DNA of 64,000 nt. Origin: Warburgia ugandensis. Taxonomy: Eukaryota; Streptophyta; Magnoliopsida; Canellales; Canellaceae. The notes under the pieces were generated by a model. It made no database searches, was not told the origin of the DNA, and worked only from the letters and a program-made list of their open reading frames with translations. Each line of letters opens with the position of its first letter. The first letter of the stretch is position 1. The position numbers and the translations under genes were made by a program. Below are positions 59,291 to 64,000 of the stretch, one piece after another. Location of the stretch: the NCBI GenBank assembly GCA_035236585.1, contig CP141128.1:39600684-39664683 (forward strand), in the 5' to 3' direction.

Positions 59291-60620
59291 GTTTTCCTTT
59301 AACTTCACATAAAAAAGAAAAGGTACTCATTCATTGTATGCAATGATTTTTTTTAGTACAATGGCCTACTAAGAAGGGATCGGAAGCCACTTTTATACTA
59401 TTTTACTCCTAAGCAAATACATTATGAAAATATTCATGAAACAAAGGCAAGGTGTACTCCTTATTAGTCCAATAGATATGATGGACTAGATGCTATGATG
59501 GAGAAAATAGATAATCACTTGAATAGGTTCTTTGCTTCTAAGCAAAATACTGAGACATATCAACAACCCCGGTATGATAATTCCTATACTGAGTCATATC
59601 AACAACCTTAGTACAAGAATTTTTATATTAGGACATGCCAACAACCTCAGTATATTGACTATGCTTCTTTAGAATTCTCATATCCTCCAACTTCATGGCC
59701 GTCAAGCTCCACCTACAATTGATATTATCAAGAGCAAGTAGATGCACCCAATGTATTCATAGAACTTAACTATAACTACTATCCTAAGATAGACTATCAA
59801 TACTATAAGAGATGGGTTAGGCATCATGAATAACTAGGGTCTCAAGAACATCAAGAATATCAGAAGGAACCATCATGGTCACACCCTGCTCAAACCTTCC
59901 CTCGTACCCCAATGACACAATAGTATGAACCATATGAGTTGGACTAATCATTACCAAAGACCAGGATTATAGAAAAATGGAGTTGAAATCATTTAAAATG
60001 GATCAAACGCATGATGACATTATACAATTGGCTGAGTGAATGGAGCAAATAAGGGAAGATAGTGAGAAAACCTTTGATCAAATTAAAAGGATAGAAATAC
60101 CTTAGGTTCCTTCTGAGTTAGAAGATTTCCAGCCATCCTTGGAATCCTCCAATACATACCCACCCGAGTCATGTCTTGCTCCTTTTTCTAATTATGATGT
60201 AAAGACAACCATTGAAAATGAAATGAGTTTTTAAACACTAAGCAATTAGTGGATACTTCTCAATGGTAAAACTAGGTAGAAACCCCTACTTCCTAAAATT
60301 AAAATTAAGCCTTGCAATGTAGAAGAAGTACCCAAATGAGACCTCGAGGCTTTATTTGATCAAACACTAGATAACAATATAGGTCTACGTGAAATCTTAC
60401 CTACGTTTGAAGAATAGAAAGAAAAAGTGTCAATTGATGTTTTGACCCAACATCAACTAGGTTACACATTAGAAGTTTATAAGGATTTAAGCCCCACCAT
60501 TAGTCTGCCTGCAGAGAAACAAGAACAACCTTTTAGAGAAATACAAAATTAGCTTAATCCAATTTCAGAAAAATATAAGGGGGAAGGAGGAAAAATATGG
60601 ATTGATTGCAATGGTCACTA
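59291..60620 (+). pseudogene. gag-like relic of SL3 element, Tyr/Gln-rich
   Basis: Translation in shifting frames gives MEKIDNHLNRFFASKQN near 59500, then a run of degenerate repeats NTETYQQPRYDNSYTES, YQQP, CQQPQY, then acidic pieces such as LPTFEE near 60398 and DVLTQHQLGYTLEVYKDL near 60438. I do not recognise reverse transcriptase or integrase. The layout suggests a non-autonomous or internally deleted element that keeps only a structural region. The YQQP repeats are unusual for gag. I call it gag-like by position only. Confidence 0.45.
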
Positions 60621-62504
60621 TCATCCCTAAATTTAGTAAAAAATGGGGCCATTCATATAGAATTGGTCCTAAGAAATTTAAATTCATGGTGGTTTTTCAT
60701 GCTCTATTGTTGCCACAATCAAGAATTTCAAGGTGGAGAATGTATATTGACGACCATGAAATTCTTCCATTGAGTGAGAAATTCCTCGATTGTTAGAGTT
60801 AATATTAGGTTAATCAGTTAGGTTTAGAGTATATTAGTAAGTCTAGTTTTGTTGAAGATAGTAAACTTAGTGCTTACTTGGAAACAACCCAAGGTTTTTC
60901 GAGTGTCACATTGTTCCACAGTGCCCATTCATCATATAGGTGTCCTATATTTCAAAACATTGGGGACGTTATTTAATTTAGATTGGGTTGTAGACATATA
61001 TGATATCTCTAAGTTTTTATTGTTAGAAAAAAAAAAAAAAAGAATTGATTTTTTTTTAGTTTTTTATGTTGAGTTCCTATGCTATGATTAGAATTACATT
61101 TTTCATATTTTATTCATGTCCTAAAGTATTTTAAGAAAATTAAATCATAGAATATACTTACACATAGTATGTAACTCTAGGCTAATAGATGGTTATGACT
61201 TATACCCACTAAGGAAATCAATGGAGACCTATATACCAAAAGAATATTAGAGACTATCATTTTTCAAAGGTTATATATAACTTCCTATTTTCTTTAGCAT
61301 ACATAAATTTAAAAGATCCAAATGTTCATTATTCTAATCAAAATGCCAACAATAAAAGGTGTTCCAACTTTCTTTCTTGAACATTTATTGAATCTAATAG
61401 GCTTTTAAGAAACCTAAGAAATATAAAGGTCATCCTTATTATAGCTCAGAGACATAAAGCCTACTCAATATATTATACCACTAGGTAGACCTTTTGAGCT
61501 CCTTGGTAAGCCTTTTCTTTTCAAAACCCCATTTACCTTCACCCAAAAACCCATTAAGAATACCCATTACCAATTTTCAAAAAATGAGTAGAGATGGTAG
61601 AAAAAATTTGACTAAGACAAAAGTTAAAGAAGTGAAAAATATCAAAAGTATAAAGAGAATTGTTCCTTCTTAGAAATACAGGGAAAAGTAAAAAAAAAAA
61701 TATTAAAAAACAAAAAAAGACAAGTGTGAAAGAACAAAGAAAGGAAAAATGGAAAAGAAATCCACTTCAATACAAAAGAAAAGTAAAATTGTTCTACATC
61801 ACTTGAAGGTCTCTACTCAGTTTTAAACATAGAATCCTTATACTCCTTATCGGAAGCCTACCCAAGTCTATGTTTTATCCTATCTGAAGACCTATTGATT
61901 TTAGGTAGAACATAGACCTGATGAGGATATAAATAGGAAGGAATTATGGCATCTATTCTTAGGGATATCATTCCTTTGTCTCCTAAGGCTTAAAAGATTA
62001 TGTGAACCATCAGTCTTGTTGGTTTTAGTCACATAGTGAGAGGAATTTGTTTGACCCCTTTTATTTGAGAGATTTTTTTTTTAAGTGGTACCAATGAGAA
62101 TTTGAGGTCAAAACATTACTCCGATAGAGTATAAGCATATCTATTTAGAAATCCTGACTTATGTAGCCTTTACACCCACATAGACTCTAAGATATCACTG
62201 TAATAAAATAGCTTTAATCTGTGGATAACTTATCAAAATTTTCATTCAACTTTATTAAGATGTTAAAGTCAATAGGATGCTAATGGATGACAATTCTCTA
62301 AGATAAATAAAAGGACTTTGCCTAATGCAAGTTTGTGGATATATTTACTGCAAACCCTCATGAGGCTTAATTCATCTACTAAGGGTAACCTAGGGGGTTT
62401 AAGGGCTTGTTCCATATGCTAAATGCAATCATGAGTACCTACGAATATCGCAACCATTTTTTTCATGAATTTTCAAATGTTCTGCTTGAACTATGAAAAT
62501 GCTA
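60621..62504 (+). mobile_element. SL3 element non-coding region upstream of 3' LTR
   Basis: It contains ACATTGGGGACG near 60957 and then AT-rich filler. From 61560 it aligns with 300-1210 at the other end of the window (CTGATGAGGATAT; ACTGCAAACCC; TATGCTAAATGCAATCATGAGTACCTA). The 80-residue open frame at 60849-61091 ends in a poly-A-coded lysine run and matches no domain I can name. Confidence 0.6.
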
Positions 62505-62513
62505 GTTGGGGGT
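62505..62513 (+). other. polypurine tract
   Basis: TTGGGGGTG directly precedes the 3' LTR start TGATAAGTG. It primes plus-strand synthesis in LTR elements and fixes the plus orientation. Confidence 0.7.
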
Positions 62514-62514
62514 G

Positions 62515-63398
62515 TGATAAGTGATTGATTTTGTATAAAAAAAAAAAGTAACCAATTAGGAGCTCATGTGTTATAAGTCATAGAATTATTTTTAGGATTT
62601 TTTTCCAACATACATAACACATGCATTTCTGACCTAAGCATTCAAAGATTTGATATCTTATAGTTTCAAAGGCTTACCCAAAGTAAATATGTGAATAATG
62701 AAAATTTTCTAGAATTTAATTAGAGTTTTTGACCTTTTGGGGGAATCGAGATGGTGATCCAATGCCCGAGATTGATAGAGACGAGAATTAATATCAAGAT
62801 TAAAAGATCAAGCAAAGGCCTAAATATCATCAATCCAAAGCTTAATCAAGGATTAAGATCATCTTAGTACAAGCAAAGATGCAATTAGAAGAGCCAAATG
62901 AGATTAAAAATGGCCCAGGCACAAGCCATGCATTCCCACCACCTTTACATGGGAGCCATGCTAGCCACCTAAACCATATAAGCCACAAGAGAAGGTAACA
63001 AGCTATGGAAGTCAATCCAAGCCATTAAAGCCTAGGGTGTGAGCCATGAAGCCAAGCCAAATGATCATTCAAAGTGAGTCATTCAATTCACTTAAGCCAG
63101 TGTTACATTGAGTGATACCATTGAAGGACTTTTTCACTCAATTATCCTAAGCTAAAAGTGGGTTTTTAAGAGGATAATTACAAGATATTTAGGTGAAAAT
63201 CAAAACAAGTTTAGCATGCACATGTGGACCAATGAGAGTTAGCCCTTTTCATTTTTCTTTCCTGCCTAATCTCTCTCTTCATTCCCCCCTTAATGCTTCC
63301 CATGATTTTTACTAGGGGGAGATACACATTCCTAAAGACATGGCACCTCCCACCTTCCTAAAATTCCCTTCTATCTCCACTTAGTCCACCTTCCATTT

Positions 63399-63486
<88 letters not shown>

Positions 63487-64000
63487 TTTTTCTAATTTCC
63501 CAAACCAGTTTCATGATTTTAACAAGGGGGAGAAGCTCCCTCCTAGAAAGGCAACAACTCTCACCTTACTTCCCTCCTTAGTTTTCCTAGGTTTCTAACT
63601 TAAGTGACCATTCCCTCCATGTCACCTAATAAATTTCAAACTCCATCTCCTAATCTTCATATTTGTCCTTCTCTAAATCCCATCTCATCCCACCAACAAC
63701 TTTGAATCTCCACCATTTAATTACCCTTCTAAATCTCGAACAAAACTCCATATTGAATGCTCCAAAGTGTTCCACGATTTTATTTTTTTTATTTTTTAAG
63801 TCCTTTTTATTTCCAATTCCTGCCACCTTCTAATCTCACATTCCATTCCTAGTAGGGTTCTTTTAGAAGGAAGCCAGCCAATATAAAATACCTTAAGGTT
63901 TCCATGTGAATTTCAATTAGGAAGGGCAGGGCCTCCACCCTTCTCAACTTATAGTTTTTCCACATTTTCCCCTTTTGTAGGAAGCTCCTTTTCAACCCTC
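62515..64000 (+). repeat. 3' LTR of SL3-family element, cut by window edge
   Basis: It begins TGATAAGTGATTGATTTTG after the polypurine tract and aligns with 56882 onward. Its first bases are the inverse of the ends of the solo SL3 copies at 29538-29549 and 43766-43777, which ties the solo LTRs to this family. It runs off the window, so its end and the target duplication cannot be seen. Confidence 0.78.
63404..63481. repeat. (TC)n microsatellite inside the SL3 3' LTR
   Basis: About 39 TC units are present. The 5' LTR has only a short CTTCTTTCTTCTC stretch at the matching place (57739-57755), so expansion happened after insertion. Confidence 0.95.

Overview
This window looks like nuclear DNA from a flowering plant: a heterochromatin-like block built almost entirely of nested, decayed transposable elements. 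It is AT-rich, every element-coding region is broken by stops and frameshifts, and the families present are plant types: Ty1/copia, Ty3/gypsy with a tRNA-Met-type primer site, RTE-type LINE, CACTA elements with a TNP2 transposase, and solo LTRs. I cannot name the species. I recognise no ordinary host protein gene, tRNA or rRNA. Family labels SL1, SL2 and SL3 (solo-LTR families) and CACTA-A, -B and -C are my own.

Layout. 0-2.2 kb: edge-truncated RTE LINE (minus), then the 3' non-coding part and LTR of an LTR element. 2.5-8.4 kb: a copia reverse transcriptase/RNase H relic interrupted by a decayed Ty3/gypsy element with LTR, primer site, gag and pol. 8.4-11.6 kb: CACTA-C, an ORF relic (minus) plus a 198-bp tandem array. 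11.9-33.0 kb: CACTA-A (minus), whose TNP2 gene is split into four pieces by solo LTRs, with subterminal hairpin repeats at both ends. 33.0-55.9 kb: CACTA-B (plus), with a different subterminal repeat at both ends and an ORF with a Ulp1-like (C48) protease relic near its 3' end. It is filled by an SL1 solo LTR and by an RTE LINE that is itself split by an SL3 and an SL1 solo LTR. 55.9-56.9 kb: unassigned. 56.9-64.0 kb: an SL3-family LTR element with two LTRs, running off the window.

The strongest result is the set of large single LTRs. Six SL1/SL2 copies (2.5-5.1 kb) and one SL3 copy (27215-29549) each sit between readable 5-bp target duplications: TCACC, ATTGC, AGCTA, AAAAT/C, CTTGT and TTTAT/C for SL1/SL2, and GTGTG for SL3. 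A further SL3 copy (41057-43777) has a probable AAATA duplication. None has an internal region. In several SL1 copies a TATAAATA box lies about 600 bp from the 5' end and an AATAAA about 200 bp from the 3' end, which implies an unusually long R region of about 3.6-4.3 kb. The insertions give a relative history: CACTA elements first, then LINE and LTR insertions, then loss of LTR-element bodies by LTR-LTR recombination.
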